64,000 bases of DNA from JBFWUW01 sp050247075 (lineage in GTDB: Bacteria > Planctomycetota > Planctomycetia > Pirellulales > JBFWUW01). The notes below the pieces were generated by a model. The model was given only the letters and a program-made list of their open reading frames with translations, ran no database searches and was not told where the DNA came from. The translations under genes and the position numbers were made by a program. Location of the stretch: NCBI GenBank assembly GCA_050247075.1, contig JBFWUW010000012.1, forward strand, positions 60,181 to 124,180, in the 5' to 3' direction. Below, in pieces: positions 18,403-26,430 of the stretch; within the stretch, counting starts at the first letter, position 1; each line of letters opens with the position of its first letter.

Positions 18403-19860
18403 ATGAAGTGCTCGTTTTTCAAGCTTTTCCTAATGTTTGGCGGTCTGGCTAGTTCTCTATGTACCGTGGCCCTTGGCCAACACACCGGTTGCGGTGAATA
18501 TGGGCCGCAACCGGCGGGCTGCCCTTATCGTGCCGCGGTTGAAACAGCGGCCGCCCCGGCCATGAGCCCTTGGGGCCTTCCGACATGGCTCTCTGCCAAG
18601 CCCACGATCGACGTACCCCCCGCCGACGGTGCCCCCGAAGTCTACCAAGGTTGCGAAGCTGGCCTGCCAGTTGACTCTTACGGTTGCGCGGCGGCACAAT
18701 CCCCCTCCTACCGAGATGTCTGGTCGGAGATTTACCTGCGCGATTGCTGTCCGGTGGCGGTCCAACAAGCCGCCTTGCCGAAAGCACCAGAAGCCGTTGA
18801 CCTGGCGGCCGATGCCGTGACCGAGCCAGCCGACGTTTCGGAATTGGGCTGTCTGGCTGCCGATGAGCGCCACAGCCAAGGCCAATCGGCCGTGGAGTCG
18901 CTGAACCAGCAGCAACAAGGATTGTCGGGCACGCACCTGACCGTTCGCTTGCGGGTAGGTCCGGTGGCCGAGGATGACGAGATCGTAGCCGCCCCGACGG
19001 TGGAAGCCACCGCGCCAACGCATGTCTCGCCCCAGTGTTTCGACGACGAAGAGTCATGCATGCGGCTGCATTACGAAGCTCTTGGTGCCGACTGCTGCCT
19101 GGACGAGTACGACTGCTACTGCCACCCGCGGGCAGCCGCGACGGATGAGTGCGAAGTTGCTACGGACGATTGCGAATATGCGGCAGCCGAGTACGATGCT
19201 GCCGCGGAAGATTGCGAATATGCAGCCGATGATTGCGAGGTTGCCGCTGAAGATTGCGAATCGTCCGTCGCGGAAGAATGCGACTTCGGGTTCGCCTGGG
19301 ATTGCGACGAGGGCTGCGACGTGGCCGGCGACGATTGCGAGGAAGACGTTGTTGCAGACGATGAATCCTCGGTTGACGCCGATGAAGACTGCGAAATGGC
19401 GGTTGATTGCGAGGACGATTGTGAGTTTGATCTGGAACTCGAGGAAGCCGCTCCCGCGGTTGCCAACCGGGCCGTGATTGAAAGCGACCCGCAGGCACGC
19501 GATTTTCAGGCAGAAGCCCTGGAGGCCATCCTGACCGAGGAGCCGCCGCTGTGCCCGGAAATCACCCGCCAGGATCTGGTGGAAACCTCGCTGCCAGCAT
19601 CACAACCTTGGGCCAATGACGCTATCCGCCAGGCGGACGGCAGAGCCATGTGCCGCGGCATGTTGAACGGCTGGGCCTTTGCGGCACGCTACACGGGTGA
19701 GTGCCTGCGTTCGCTGTCTCACACGTTGAGCGAGCTGGCCGACGACCTGGGCGAAGAGTCCTACGCCCAAGAAGAGGAGTATGTCGAGCCAGCCAACGAC
19801 TGCCTGGATGACGATGAAACCGTCAGCCAATCCATCCCGGAAGAATACCTGGGCTGGTAG
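18403..19860 (+). CDS. Secreted, very acidic Cys-rich repeat protein (unknown)
   Basis: 485 residues from an ATG with GGAGGGA 7 bases upstream. A signal peptide (KLFLMFGGLASSLCTVALGQ) is followed by a Cys-containing first half (HTGCGEYGPQPAGCPYRA) and then about residues 225-360 dominated by irregular repeats of DDCE/EDCE/ADEDCE with Ala and Tyr (TDECEVATDDCEYAAAEYD, DDCEVAAEDCESSVAEECD). The evenly spaced Asp-Cys-Glu triplets suggest a metal-binding or disulfide-linked surface protein. The C-terminal 110 residues are less biased (ACRGMLNGWAFAARYTGECLRSL type). No family is recognised. A strong terminator follows. Monocistronic. Confidence 0.78.
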   Translation: MKCSFFKLFLMFGGLASSLCTVALGQHTGCGEYGPQPAGCPYRAAVETAAAPAMSPWGLPTWLSAKPTIDVPPADGAPEVYQGCEAGLPVDSYGCAAAQSPSYRDVWSEIYLRDCCPVAVQQAALPKAPEAVDLAADAVTEPADVSELGCLAADERHSQGQSAVESLNQQQQGLSGTHLTVRLRVGPVAEDDEIVAAPTVEATAPTHVSPQCFDDEESCMRLHYEALGADCCLDEYDCYCHPRAAATDECEVATDDCEYAAAEYDAAAEDCEYAADDCEVAAEDCESSVAEECDFGFAWDCDEGCDVAGDDCEEDVVADDESSVDADEDCEMAVDCEDDCEFDLELEEAAPAVANRAVIESDPQARDFQAEALEAILTEEPPLCPEITRQDLVETSLPASQPWANDAIRQADGRAMCRGMLNGWAFAARYTGECLRSLSHTLSELADDLGEESYAQEEEYVEPANDCLDDDETVSQSIPEEYLGW

Positions 19861-19925
19861 TCGCGGTTGGCCTCGCCGCCAGGAACTGAAACGCGGCGAG
19901 TTATAGCGGGCCAATCAATAGAATC

Positions 19926-19967
19926 AATAACGGCACGGACCATTTGCGGCCCGTGCCGTTATTTTTT
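19926..19967 (+). terminator. Rho-independent terminator
   Basis: A 13-bp perfect stem (AATAACGGCACGG at 19926-19938 with CCGTGCCGTTATT at 19951-19963) is followed by a T run (ATTTTTTG). It lies 66 bases after the stop of the acidic Cys-rich protein gene and terminates plus-strand transcription. Confidence 0.88.
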
Positions 19968-19992
19968 GACTTTACTGTGTAAGCACCGTGAA

Positions 19993-20043
19993 GTGGACTT
20001 TAGTCCTCGCGCTCATCGGCCATTCGTGGACTGAAGTCCCCAC
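19993..20043 (+). repeat. Inverted repeat GTGGACTTTAGTCC / GGACTGAAGTCCCCAC
   Basis: GTGGACTTTAGTCC at 19993-20006 and GTGGACTGAAGTCC at 20026-20039. Each unit is itself palindromic (GGACT..AGTCC), so one or two hairpins can form between the terminator and thioredoxin. Confidence 0.7.
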
Positions 20044-20072
20044 TAAGGCCTGATGGCTGGAATATTGCAACT

Positions 20073-20402
20073 CTACGCCTTGGAGGCATCCAAGGCGGCT
20101 TGCAGTTTGGCCTTGGAAGGCCCGCCCTGAAAGCGATCAACGATCTGGCCCCCTTTGAAGATCAACAAAGTCGGAATCGACGAGACACCGTAGTTCTGTG
20201 CGTAAACGGTGTTTTGGTCGATGTCGAGCTTGCCGATCTTGACCGAACCTTTGTATTCGGCGGCCAATTCATTGATCAACGGAGTGAGTGCCCGGCAAGG
20301 GGCGCACCATGGGGCCCAAAAATCGACAAGCACCGGCTCGTTGGAAGCCAATACCTCGGACTCAAAATTACCGTCGGTGAATTCAATAACTCCTTCGGCC
20401 AT
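20073..20402 (-). CDS. trxA: Thioredoxin
   Basis: 109 residues, the size of a cytoplasmic thioredoxin. The active site is FWAPWCAPCRALTP with redox cysteines C33 and C36; the standard WCGPC is WCAPC here. The cis-proline loop SIPTLLIFKGG and the KLDIDQN strand are intact. It reduces protein disulfides using thioredoxin reductase. GTG and ATG stand side by side at the start; AGGAG lies 6 bases before the ATG at 20402, so that start is chosen. It stands alone on the minus strand. Confidence 0.95.
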   Translation of the reverse strand: MAEGVIEFTDGNFESEVLASNEPVLVDFWAPWCAPCRALTPLINELAAEYKGSVKIGKLDIDQNTVYAQNYGVSSIPTLLIFKGGQIVDRFQGGPSKAKLQAALDASKA

Positions 20403-20602
20403 CACTGACTCCTCATTCTTGTGTTATCCGACGTGGCAGCCTGACGTTGCACATCAGATTAAGGTGATCTATTTCCAAGTGAGCGATCCCACGAACCTCG
20501 CTGAAATTATAGAGCCAGCCGGTAGGGTGTCAATTCGAGCTCGCGGCTCGACGCTGTTCGTAAACTTCTACACGGAAGCGGTTTAGAATACCGACGCCTG
20601 AC

Positions 20603-22012
20603 TCATCCCAACAAGCCGGACACCATGCGTCCAGGCGACAAAGGACGAGTTCCTCCCTGAGCGGCGGGAATGGGGGCCGCCGGGTCGAGCCCCAGTGAAT
20701 AATAAATCGTAGCCGCCAGGTCGCCGGGACCGAGCGGTGAATCCGTCACCGCGGCGGCATGCTGATCGGTCTGGCCGTAAATGGCACCCCGCCGCACGCC
20801 CGCCCCGGCAAGCAAAATGCTGAACGCACCAGGCCAATGATCGCGGCTGCCCCAGGGTCTGCTAATTCGCGGGGTGCGGCCAAAGTCACCCATCCAAACA
20901 ACGAGGGTCTCGTCGAGAAGTCCGCGAAGATGCAAGTCTTCCAGCAGGGCCGCCAGTGCCCGGTCGGCCGGCGGGCAGAGGGTATCCTTCACAAGTGGAA
21001 AGTGGTTGCGATGCGTATCCCAAGGATTGTTGGCGACTTGAGGTGCGCGGCCATCCGCCCAGTCCTGCGGCTCGCGGCCCCAGTAGACCGTGACAAACCT
21101 GGCACCAGCTTCCACCATACGTCGAGCCAGCAATACCGATTGCCCATGTCGATGACGTCCGTAACGATCGCGAGTTGGCCCGTCCTCCCGCTCCAAGTCA
21201 AAAGCGGCTTCGATCCCAGGCCGAGACAGTATCTCCAAGGCTTGCTGTTGGAACGCTTCAAATCTCTCAATCTCCAACGTCGCGTCGACTCGGCTTGGCG
21301 ATCCATTCAGATGTTTAACCAAAGAGCTAAAGCCAGCCATACGCGGCAATGGCAGCCCAGGTTGTGGGGCCAGCCGCGGCCGCTCGACTTGGCCCGACCG
21401 GGTGATTTCAATCGGAAATGGATCAAACGTCGAACCGAGGTAGCCGGCGTTCTGTCCCGGCAGTACGCGGTCTTGCATGCGCATGGTCTCGGGTAGCTGA
21501 ATCAACTTGGGCATGACCGCCGGAACGGTGTCCGCATAGGCAAAAGCCGCGCCCAAATGAGGGGCATCCGTCGCCTCCACTTTCAGACCGCCCGCCGAAC
21601 TGATGTGCTTCGTGCCCGTGAGCATTTGATAAACGGCTGGATCATGCACCGTTTCTTGGTGGCAAACGCTCCTTACCAGAGTTGCGTGATGCATTTGCCT
21701 GGCAACAAGCGGCAAATGTTCGCCGATCCGCAAACCGGGAACGGTCGTGTCGATGGGCTTCCAAGGCCCACGAATCTCCGCCGGAGCCGCCGGCTTGAGA
21801 TCCCAAAGATCCAACTGGCTGGGGCCTCCATCCATGTATAAGAGTATGCAGGCATTGGCCCGCCCAAACCCCGCGGAGCGTTCACCGGCGAAACCCTCGC
21901 CCCGCGCACCAGATTCTGCCGCCGACAGCATCTTCGGAGAAGCCACCCCCGCAAGTCCACCCAGGCTGACTTGCAATAGTTCGCGACGGTTCAAGCAGCA
22001 TGAGAAATACAT
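20603..22012 (-). CDS. DUF1501 family exported protein (second copy)
   Basis: 469 residues. A twin-arginine-like start (LNRRELLQVSLGGLAGVASP) precedes the DUF1501 body: ILLYMDGGPSQLDLWDLKP near residue 60, VWMGDFGRTPRISRPWGSRDHWPGAFSILLAGAGV near 380, and a GLDPAAPIP end. Residues that would sit at the alkaline-phosphatase-like metal site (D in DGGPSQLD, the RDHW histidine) are conserved relative to the copy at 3856-5151. Unlike that copy, no PSCyt2 gene is adjacent, so this is a stand-alone member. Confidence 0.9.
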   Translation of the reverse strand: MYFSCCLNRRELLQVSLGGLAGVASPKMLSAAESGARGEGFAGERSAGFGRANACILLYMDGGPSQLDLWDLKPAAPAEIRGPWKPIDTTVPGLRIGEHLPLVARQMHHATLVRSVCHQETVHDPAVYQMLTGTKHISSAGGLKVEATDAPHLGAAFAYADTVPAVMPKLIQLPETMRMQDRVLPGQNAGYLGSTFDPFPIEITRSGQVERPRLAPQPGLPLPRMAGFSSLVKHLNGSPSRVDATLEIERFEAFQQQALEILSRPGIEAAFDLEREDGPTRDRYGRHRHGQSVLLARRMVEAGARFVTVYWGREPQDWADGRAPQVANNPWDTHRNHFPLVKDTLCPPADRALAALLEDLHLRGLLDETLVVWMGDFGRTPRISRPWGSRDHWPGAFSILLAGAGVRRGAIYGQTDQHAAAVTDSPLGPGDLAATIYYSLGLDPAAPIPAAQGGTRPLSPGRMVSGLLG

Positions 22013-22178
22013 GGAATCAGTCTACACCAGTCGCCGACAGACGAAAATCCAGCCGCGTTGGCGGAATTCGATTTCGCCGCGGCATCCTCCACCGACGAGG
22101 TTATTGGATGGTTCCAAAGAAGAAGGCTCGCGCTGAGCAAGTCAGCACGAGCCTGGGGGCGATCGTCTAAAAATCGTC

Positions 22179-22202
22179 TCGGCGATGGAATCGCCTTGTA
22201 CA
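22179..22202 (+). repeat. GGA-loop hairpin repeat copy
   Basis: GGCGAT-GGA-ATCGCC with TTGTAC in place of the TCCTAC tail. Located just beyond the stop of the following minus-strand gene. Confidence 0.75.
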
Positions 22203-22209
22203 GCGGCGA

Positions 22210-23253
22210 CTAGAAGTCTTCTTCTGGGGACTTCTTTGGCTCGGCTGGCTTCGGCTTTTCGGACTTGGGGGCGTGGCCTTTGCCGTGATCGCCGCGATGC
22301 TTGCGATGTTCGCGGTGCTTGGCAATGCGGGCCTCGATAATCTTGATGTGAGCTTCCGTAATTGCCCAGACATCATCAGCCGACGCGCTCCACAAGACAG
22401 TCATGGTCTTGTCGTCTAATTTAATATTGGCGGCGTTGACCAGCTTCTTGCCGGTCTCGTTTCCGCGGCAATGGATCGCTAGCAAAGCCCTCATTCCCTC
22501 GGCGATATCCTTAAGTTGGCCCGCCGTCTCGGCATTATTAGTCACAATCCGCGAGCGATGGAACGATTCGCCGTTGTGTTCGCCCGAAACAAAACGGAAC
22601 GATTCAATCTGCTTCACCAGCGGCTCTTTGCATTCGATGCTGGAAATGCCGACAGCGCGGAACAGCACGGTCGTGCCGGCGGGAATATTGCCGGCCAAAG
22701 GAGCATCTTCCGCCACGCTGCTGGCCTTGCCGTCGAGTACATCCAGGGCCGACTTCAAATCCTCCACGCCGCTCGCCACCACCAACCGATCCTGGCCGTA
22801 CCAGGCCGAGGAGACCGTGTGCTTGTGTCCGCGATGTTCGTGGGTCCAACTTTGAATGGCGTGGTCGCCGTGGTTACCGGTCTCACGCTTGGGGATCCGC
22901 TCGGCCCAGCCTTGCAGAATGCCTTTGTCCATCTTGGCGTGCAGGATAATCACGGCATGATGCTTGCCGATTTGCGGGCCGTAAAAGGTCAGGCCGTGCA
23001 GATCGGTCAGCAGGTTGATGCCAGTCAGGCCTTCCAACATCTTGAGTTGGGCGTCGGTCTGTTTGTGGTGCTCCATGTGCCGCTGGACCAACCTGCGGGC
23101 CACGGTAGAGTCGCGGATGGCGTCGATATCGACGTGCCCCAACCAACCCGACGACGCCGAAACGTGCTTGAGATTCAGCGGTTCGGCCTGGGCCGCCGCC
23201 GCCATAGCCAGCACGGCACCCATACATAAACAAGCCTTTACGAGTCGCATCAT
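22210..23253 (-). CDS. Exported protein of unknown function, His/Lys-rich C-terminus
   Basis: 347 residues starting at MMRLVKACLCMGAV, with a clear signal peptide (VLAMAAAAQAEP). The mature part has a mixed alpha/beta pattern (SSGWLGHVDIDAIRDSTVARRL, GLTFYGPQIGKHHAVIILHAKMD, RLVVASGVEDLKSALDVLDGK, PAGTTVLFRAVGIS) common to planctomycete periplasmic proteins without assigned function. The last 45 residues are strongly basic with KHREHRKHRGDHGKGH, which could bind metals or an acidic polymer. AAAGG lies just before the ATG pair. Monocistronic on the minus strand, divergent from nothing nearby. Confidence 0.75.
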   Translation of the reverse strand: MMRLVKACLCMGAVLAMAAAAQAEPLNLKHVSASSGWLGHVDIDAIRDSTVARRLVQRHMEHHKQTDAQLKMLEGLTGINLLTDLHGLTFYGPQIGKHHAVIILHAKMDKGILQGWAERIPKRETGNHGDHAIQSWTHEHRGHKHTVSSAWYGQDRLVVASGVEDLKSALDVLDGKASSVAEDAPLAGNIPAGTTVLFRAVGISSIECKEPLVKQIESFRFVSGEHNGESFHRSRIVTNNAETAGQLKDIAEGMRALLAIHCRGNETGKKLVNAANIKLDDKTMTVLWSASADDVWAITEAHIKIIEARIAKHREHRKHRGDHGKGHAPKSEKPKPAEPKKSPEEDF

Positions 23254-23406
23254 TCGCCTTTCGCAGAGAAACCGGGGTGAATCAGGAATTGCCAACTGCC
23301 CCTCTATACTCGCTGTTTAGCGGGCAAGTTTCGCCGAATCGCCTGTATTTGGCCAGAGAAGCCCGGCCTGCTGGCGATGCTGTCGCCGCTGGCGTCGTCG
23401 AACTCT

Positions 23407-24432
23407 CTAAAACTTTCCATCCCGGACTTGGAAACCGGTTGGCTTTCCCAGGGTGCGGCCGCCGCCACGGAGCCAGGCGGCCACGTAATCCAGCAACTCC
23501 AGGTCGCCAATGCTGGGATCGCCAAATACCTGGTGGCAACGCGATGCATCGCTGACCAGGGCAGTGGTCCCCTCGGGCTCCGAGAATCTTGGGTCGATAT
23601 CCAGCCGCCGGCCCAGTTCCTTTGCCAGGTCGCGGACCTTGTGGCGGCCCGTTCCGGTGACATTGAAGACCGCCGCGGGGCTGCCGGCATGGACAAAAGC
23701 CGCCAGCGAGACGGCGTTGGCCCAGCCTTGCCAACAGTAGTTCACCTCGGGCACGGACAGATCGATCGGCTCGCCCGACCGAAGTTTTTGGGCGATGTCC
23801 ACAATTACGCCGTACCGCAGATCGACCGCATAATTCAACCGCAACAGGCAGATCGGCGTGCCGTGGCGTGCGCTGACGAACTCCAGCATTCGCTCGCGTC
23901 CCCAGGCCGTAATGGCGTATTCTCCCACGGGGGAGCAAGCGGAATCCTCCGCCGGCGGGGGCTGATCGACTGGTGTGAACGGATAGACATTGCCCGAACT
24001 AAACGCCACAATCCGCGACTGCCGAAACTGTTCGGCCAGCAAGCCCGGCAAATAGGTATTCATGGCCCAATAAATACCTGGCAGGCCGTTCGCGCCAAAC
24101 TTGTGGCCAAACATGAACAGCACGTTGGGTGCGTCCGGCAAGCGGTGGCGGTCTTGCTCGTTCAAGAAATCGAGCGGCACGGTCTCGATCCGCTCGCGTT
24201 GCAGCTCCTCGCGCAATCCCGACTTGGAAAAACGAGATGCGCCAATGATCTTCTGCCGCGGCCGGCCCGCCTCATCCGCCGAGCGCCTGGCCAACCGCAG
24301 CAGGCTAGCCCCCATTTTCCCGCCGACCCCCAACACCAGTAAGTCCCCCTGCATTTCTTGCATGGCACGCAGCGACAGCTCCGTCGGGCGCGAGAGCAAT
24401 TCTTCCAGTTCGGCTTCGGTGGTGGGAAACAT
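23407..24432 (-). CDS. NAD-dependent epimerase/dehydratase-like (SDR) protein, atypical active site
   Basis: 341 residues. The Rossmann entry LLVLGVGGKMGASLLRLARR is at about 31-50 (GxGGxxG). Further SDR features are VLFMFGHKFGANG, IVAFSSGNVYPF and the C-terminal substrate part (GYVIVDIAQKL, AVFNVTGTGRHKVRDLAKELGR). The position of the catalytic YxxxK is occupied by YAITAWGRE, so the Lys is absent. It may therefore bind NAD(P) without extended-SDR chemistry or use a different proton relay. Divergent from the sulfatase gene; 338 bp separate them. Confidence 0.8.
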   Translation of the reverse strand: MFPTTEAELEELLSRPTELSLRAMQEMQGDLLVLGVGGKMGASLLRLARRSADEAGRPRQKIIGASRFSKSGLREELQRERIETVPLDFLNEQDRHRLPDAPNVLFMFGHKFGANGLPGIYWAMNTYLPGLLAEQFRQSRIVAFSSGNVYPFTPVDQPPPAEDSACSPVGEYAITAWGRERMLEFVSARHGTPICLLRLNYAVDLRYGVIVDIAQKLRSGEPIDLSVPEVNYCWQGWANAVSLAAFVHAGSPAAVFNVTGTGRHKVRDLAKELGRRLDIDPRFSEPEGTTALVSDASRCHQVFGDPSIGDLELLDYVAAWLRGGGRTLGKPTGFQVRDGKF

Positions 24433-24770
24433 GGCGCGTCTAACAGCCTGTGGAAAAAGGAGATGGCTGGGCCTGTTTTAAGATCCGGCCAAGCTGAGGG
24501 TTGGTCTCGTGGGAAATGCCAGTCCTTGGTTCATTGGTGAATGGCCTCCTTGGCAAACCGTGACTTCAGCCCAGGAGGGTTTTCTTATGACCGGTATACC
24601 CGATTTCTCCCCATTGATGGATGTCTCACGAGCGTCGTTCTCCGGCATAATTTGACCGCTGTGGCGTGGGAGCCGATATTGGCGGCTGTGGGCCAAGCTG
24701 TTTTTCATGGCGGCTCATGCAGCCCATGTTGGTTTGCATTCGCGAAAACAACTGTCTGAGGAGGTCTGTC
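24433..24770. other. Divergent intergenic region with a possible 22-codon leader
   Basis: No gene of normal length. An AGGAGG at about 24572 precedes an ATG at 24587 that opens a 22-codon frame ending at 24655 (MTGIPDFSPLMDVSR start); it may be a leader of the sulfatase transcript or chance. The real ribosome site of the sulfatase, AGGAGG near 24759, is at the right edge. Confidence 0.4.
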
Positions 24771-26369
24771 ATGCCCGCCACGGCCCGCAAGCTGTCTCTG
24801 TCTTACGCCTATCATTCGCGAGGCCCTTGGCAGCATGGACTGATCGTCCTCATCATGATCGCGGCAGTCACGCAATGGCCGATACTCAAGAATAAAACCG
24901 CGCTGTCCGCTGATCTTCCACGTCGCCCCAACATCATCTTCATTTTGGCGGATGACCTGGGTTATGGCGACTTGGGCTGTTACGGCCAGCAAAAGATCAA
25001 GACACCCCGCCTCGACCGCCTGGCGGCTGAGGGGATGCGGTTTACCCAGCACTACGCGGGCTGTGCCGTTTGCGCGCCGTCACGCTGCGTGTTGATGACC
25101 GGTCGCCACCCGGGCCATGCCTACATTCGTGACAACAAAGACCCGGTGCAACCGGGCGTGCCGCGGCCCGTCAAGGGGCAGATTCCCATTCCTGATGACG
25201 CGCTGACCCTGGCCGAACAATTTCACGCCAACGGCTACGCCACGGCAGGCTGTGGCAAATGGGGGCTGGGGGGGCACCAATCGACCGGCGACCCCCTGCG
25301 GCAAGGCTTCGATCACTTCTTTGGCTACCTCGACCAGTGGCATGCGCACAATTTCTATCCCACGTTTATCTGGAACGACGGCCAGCGGTTGCCGCTGAAC
25401 AACGCCGAGATCGACGCCCACCAAAAACTGCCCGCCGATGCCGACCCCCAAGATCCGCAAAGTTATACCCCCTACATCGGAGAAGATTACGTCCCCGACC
25501 GCGTGTCCGAGCGGGCACTGGCGTTTATCCGCGAGAATCGCGAAAGGCCATTCTTTCTGTACGTGCCAACGGCGGTACCGCACCTTGCGCTGCAAGTGCC
25601 CCCCGATTCGCTCGCGGAATACCAAGGCCAATGGGAAGACCCTCCCTACCTGGGAGACCGCGGCTACACGCCCCACTTTACGCCACGTGCCGCCTATGCC
25701 GCCATGATTACCCGCATGGATCGCGACGTGGGACGCATCTTGGATCTCGTTCGCGAACTGAATCTGGACGAACGGACAATCGTGGTCTTTACGTCTGACA
25801 ATGGTCCCGCACCCGACCGAGTGGGCGGCACGGACGGCGATTTCTTTGCATCGTCGGGAGAACTGCGGGGACAGAAAGGTTCGTTGTACGAGGGAGGGAT
25901 TCGCGTGCCATGCCTTGTGCGTTGGACCGGCCAAATCGCCGCCGGAACGGCCAGCGACCGCGTGACAGGTTTTGAAGACTGGTTCACCACGTTGCTGGAA
26001 CTGACCGGCCACGATTCATCGGCCACGCCCGACACCGATGGCTTTAGCTTTGCGCCAACCTTGCTCAACCGCGAACAGCCTCCCAGGGACTTCTTGTACC
26101 GGGAGTTTGCCAGTTACGGCGGCCAGCAAAGCGTGCGGGTGGGCCCCTGGAAAGGCGTGCGGCAAAATCTGTTGCCGCGAGGCAAGAACGTCCAGCCCAC
26201 GCTCAACGTGGAACTGTACAACTTGGATAGCGATCCGGGCGAATCGCGCGATGTGGCCGCGCATCATCCGCGGGTGGTGGCCCAGATGGAACAACTCATG
26301 CGTGAACAACATGTGCCATCGGCGGAGTTTCCGATTGGGCCGTTGGACGAAGCATCGCGGCGTCCGTGA
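24771..26369 (+). CDS. Sulfatase (formylglycine-dependent, Cys type)
   Basis: 532 residues from the ATG with AGGAGG 6 bases upstream; the upstream open frame lacks features. An N-terminal hydrophobic stretch (HGLIVLIMIAAVTQWPIL) acts as signal or anchor. The sulfatase signature CAPSRCVLMTGR starts at C101, the residue converted to formylglycine; metal ligands sit in ILADDLGYGDLGCYG (61-62) and TSDNGPAPD. Length and motifs match arylsulfatase A-type enzymes that desulfate polysaccharides, a family strongly expanded in planctomycetes. The next gene starts 61 bp downstream on the same strand and may be cotranscribed. Confidence 0.95.
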   Translation: MPATARKLSLSYAYHSRGPWQHGLIVLIMIAAVTQWPILKNKTALSADLPRRPNIIFILADDLGYGDLGCYGQQKIKTPRLDRLAAEGMRFTQHYAGCAVCAPSRCVLMTGRHPGHAYIRDNKDPVQPGVPRPVKGQIPIPDDALTLAEQFHANGYATAGCGKWGLGGHQSTGDPLRQGFDHFFGYLDQWHAHNFYPTFIWNDGQRLPLNNAEIDAHQKLPADADPQDPQSYTPYIGEDYVPDRVSERALAFIRENRERPFFLYVPTAVPHLALQVPPDSLAEYQGQWEDPPYLGDRGYTPHFTPRAAYAAMITRMDRDVGRILDLVRELNLDERTIVVFTSDNGPAPDRVGGTDGDFFASSGELRGQKGSLYEGGIRVPCLVRWTGQIAAGTASDRVTGFEDWFTTLLELTGHDSSATPDTDGFSFAPTLLNREQPPRDFLYREFASYGGQQSVRVGPWKGVRQNLLPRGKNVQPTLNVELYNLDSDPGESRDVAAHHPRVVAQMEQLMREQHVPSAEFPIGPLDEASRRP

Positions 26370-26430
26370 GGAAGCCCCTGTGGGTGTTTTCGAGTTTCCG
26401 CGGTGTTTTCCGCCGCCTGGGTTCATTCGG

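Noticed and set aside
19116..19466. Minus-strand frame rich in Ser and Gln inside the acidic protein gene
   Set aside because: Shadow of the DCE repeats on the other strand.
24587..24655. 22-codon frame with AGGAGG ribosome site before the sulfatase gene
   Set aside because: Too short and without any recognisable content; not listed as a gene, only noted as a possible leader.
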